NCBI GenBank assembly: GCA_902797125.1
Contig: CADBRS010000169.1
Coordinates: forward strand, 1-15,086
Direction of reading: 5' to 3'
Origin: an uncultured Ruminococcus sp.
Lineage (GTDB): Bacteria; Bacillota; Clostridia; Oscillospirales; CAG-272
Length of the DNA: 15,086 bases
Part shown: positions 14,173-15,086 of the stretch, one piece after another
Layout of the letters: every line of letters begins with the position of its first letter
Position numbering within the stretch: position 1 is the stretch's first letter
Made by a program: the position numbers and the translations under genes
The notes under the pieces: model-generated
The model's input: the letters and a program-made list of their open reading frames with translations, nothing else
Database searches by the model: none
What the model was told of the DNA's origin: nothing

Positions 14173-15086
14173 ATGAAAGAAGTATCAGTAAATGCAGAAT
14201 CCAACTTAATCACGATCGTTTTGTCTGGAAGAATCGATTCGAGCAATGCTCACGATGCGGAAAACGAAATCATGCCCTATGCGGAAAAGAATCCCGCATG
14301 TCCCGTCGTCGTCGACGCAGAGCAGCTGGAGTATATTTCCAGCGCCGGGTTGCGTGTATTGCTCCATTTGAAAAAAACGAATTCAGATTTGAAAGTGATC
14401 AACGTCAACAGCGGTGTCTATGAGATCCTGGATATGACGGGCTTTACGCAGATGATGACCGTCGAAAAGGCATACAGAGTCGTGTCTGTCGAAGGCTGCG
14501 AGGAGATCGGCCGCGGCGCGAACGGAACGATCTACAGGATCGACAAGGACAACGTCGTGAAAGTCTACAATAACGCCGATGCACTGGCTGATATCCAGCA
14601 TGAGAGGGAAGTAGCCCGCACCGCCCTGGTTCTGGGGATCCCGACGGCGATTTCCTATGACGTCGTCAGAGTGGGCAACAGTTACGGATCCGTATTTGAA
14701 CTGCTGAACGCTGAGTCGTTTTCCAAGATTCTTGCCACCTCGCCGGAGAAGACGGACTGGTGTGTCCGGGAATTTACGGATATGCTGAAAAAGATCCATT
14801 CCACGCTTGTCCCGAAAGGGAAGCTGCCGGATATCCGGACGACTGCGATCGGCTGGGCCAAATTCATGCTCGATTATCTGCCCAAAGAGGCGGGAGAAAA
14901 ACTGGTTTCCCTGATCGAAGCTGTTCCTCAGGATGATCACATGGTCCACGGCGATTATCATACCAAGAATCTCGAACTTCAGGACGGGGAAGTCTTGCTG
15001 ATCGATATGGACACGCTGGCCGTGGGACACCCGATTTTTGAGATCGGCAGCATTTTCAATGCGTTTATCGGGTATTCAGAATACAA
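14173..15086 (+). CDS. STAS domain fused to an APH-fold kinase-like domain, 3' end beyond the window
   Basis: The frame is open from ATG 14173 (TAGGAGA at 14161-14167) to the window end, giving 304 residues without a stop. Residues 1-100 form a STAS domain like anti-anti-sigma factors: ITIVLSGRIDSSNA, then VVVDAEQLEYISSAGLRVLL, where S57 aligns with the phosphorylated serine of SpoIIAA. Residues from about 108 form a protein-kinase-like/aminoglycoside-phosphotransferase fold: glycine-rich IGRGANGTIYRI (112-123), K130 in VVKVY as probable ATP lysine, E144 or E146 in QHEREVA, the catalytic loop HGDYHTKN (H259, D261, N266) and the metal-binding D278 in LIDMD. I recall a kinase family modelled as TIGR02172 with this IGRG and VKVYN start; that match is from memory. 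All key kinase positions appear intact. Substrate and partners are unknown. An antibiotic-resistance role is unlikely given the STAS domain, but not excluded. Confidence 0.85.
   Translation, partial: MKEVSVNAESNLITIVLSGRIDSSNAHDAENEIMPYAEKNPACPVVVDAEQLEYISSAGLRVLLHLKKTNSDLKVINVNSGVYEILDMTGFTQMMTVEKAYRVVSVEGCEEIGRGANGTIYRIDKDNVVKVYNNADALADIQHEREVARTALVLGIPTAISYDVVRVGNSYGSVFELLNAESFSKILATSPEKTDWCVREFTDMLKKIHSTLVPKGKLPDIRTTAIGWAKFMLDYLPKEAGEKLVSLIEAVPQDDHMVHGDYHTKNLELQDGEVLLIDMDTLAVGHPIFEIGSIFNAFIGYSEY

Noticed and set aside
14173..15086. Aminoglycoside resistance gene on the basis of the APH-type catalytic loop
   Set aside because: The N-terminal STAS domain and kinase motif details point to a signalling-type protein. 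There is no mobile-element context, so resistance is not supported.

Overview
The window reads as ordinary chromosome of a Gram-positive-type bacterium, most likely Bacillota. The signs are the ylxM-ffh-rpsP-khpA order, an MsmX/UgpC-type sugar-transporter ATPase, an energy-coupling-factor (ECF) vitamin-type transporter operon, strong AAGGAGG-type ribosome binding sites and TTGACA/TATAAT-type promoters. Base composition looks close to half G+C. I cannot fix the class or genus from the sequence. No mobile element, CRISPR array, tRNA or rRNA is visible; gene density is high and almost all space is accounted for.

Layout. (1) 1-1998 holds the 3' part of tex, cut by the window edge. (2) 2179-3294 is a stand-alone msmX/ugpC-like ATPase gene with its own probable promoter, an upstream palindrome and a hairpin terminator. 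(3) 3375-5552 is an overlapping cluster: a CPBP-family membrane protease, tadA (tRNA adenosine deaminase) and a histidine phosphatase. It ends at a bidirectional terminator (5559-5610). (4) 7869-5623 on the minus strand is the translation and protein-targeting operon ylxM-ffh-rpsP-khpA, with a near-consensus promoter and an 8-bp inverted repeat at the predicted transcription start. (5) 8072-14028 on the plus strand is a five-gene run from a near-perfect promoter (7992-8020): two tandem CNNM/CorC-type proteins (DUF21 plus CBS plus CorC_HlyC), EcfT, a fused double ATPase EcfA-EcfA', and an S component of unassigned substrate. It is closed by a 13-bp hairpin terminator. (6) From 14173 to the window end, behind a consensus-like promoter, lies an incomplete gene joining a STAS (anti-anti-sigma-like) domain to an APH-fold kinase domain.

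How they work together. The ylxM operon couples signal-recognition-particle components with ribosomal protein S16 and the RNA-binding protein KhpA. The ECF operon is self-contained, with T, A, A' and S parts adjacent, so it looks like a dedicated group II-style transporter rather than a shared module. The two CNNM-like proteins ahead of it probably share its transcript and suggest a link with divalent-cation homeostasis. The solitary MsmX-like ATPase has no permease genes beside it, which fits an ATPase serving several sugar importers encoded elsewhere.

The least ordinary item is the STAS-kinase fusion, which puts a phosphorylatable-switch domain and a kinase-like domain in one chain. The rest is mostly recognisable housekeeping and transport. 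The unresolved points are the S-component substrate, two candidate operators, and the shortened ffh-rpsP operon.
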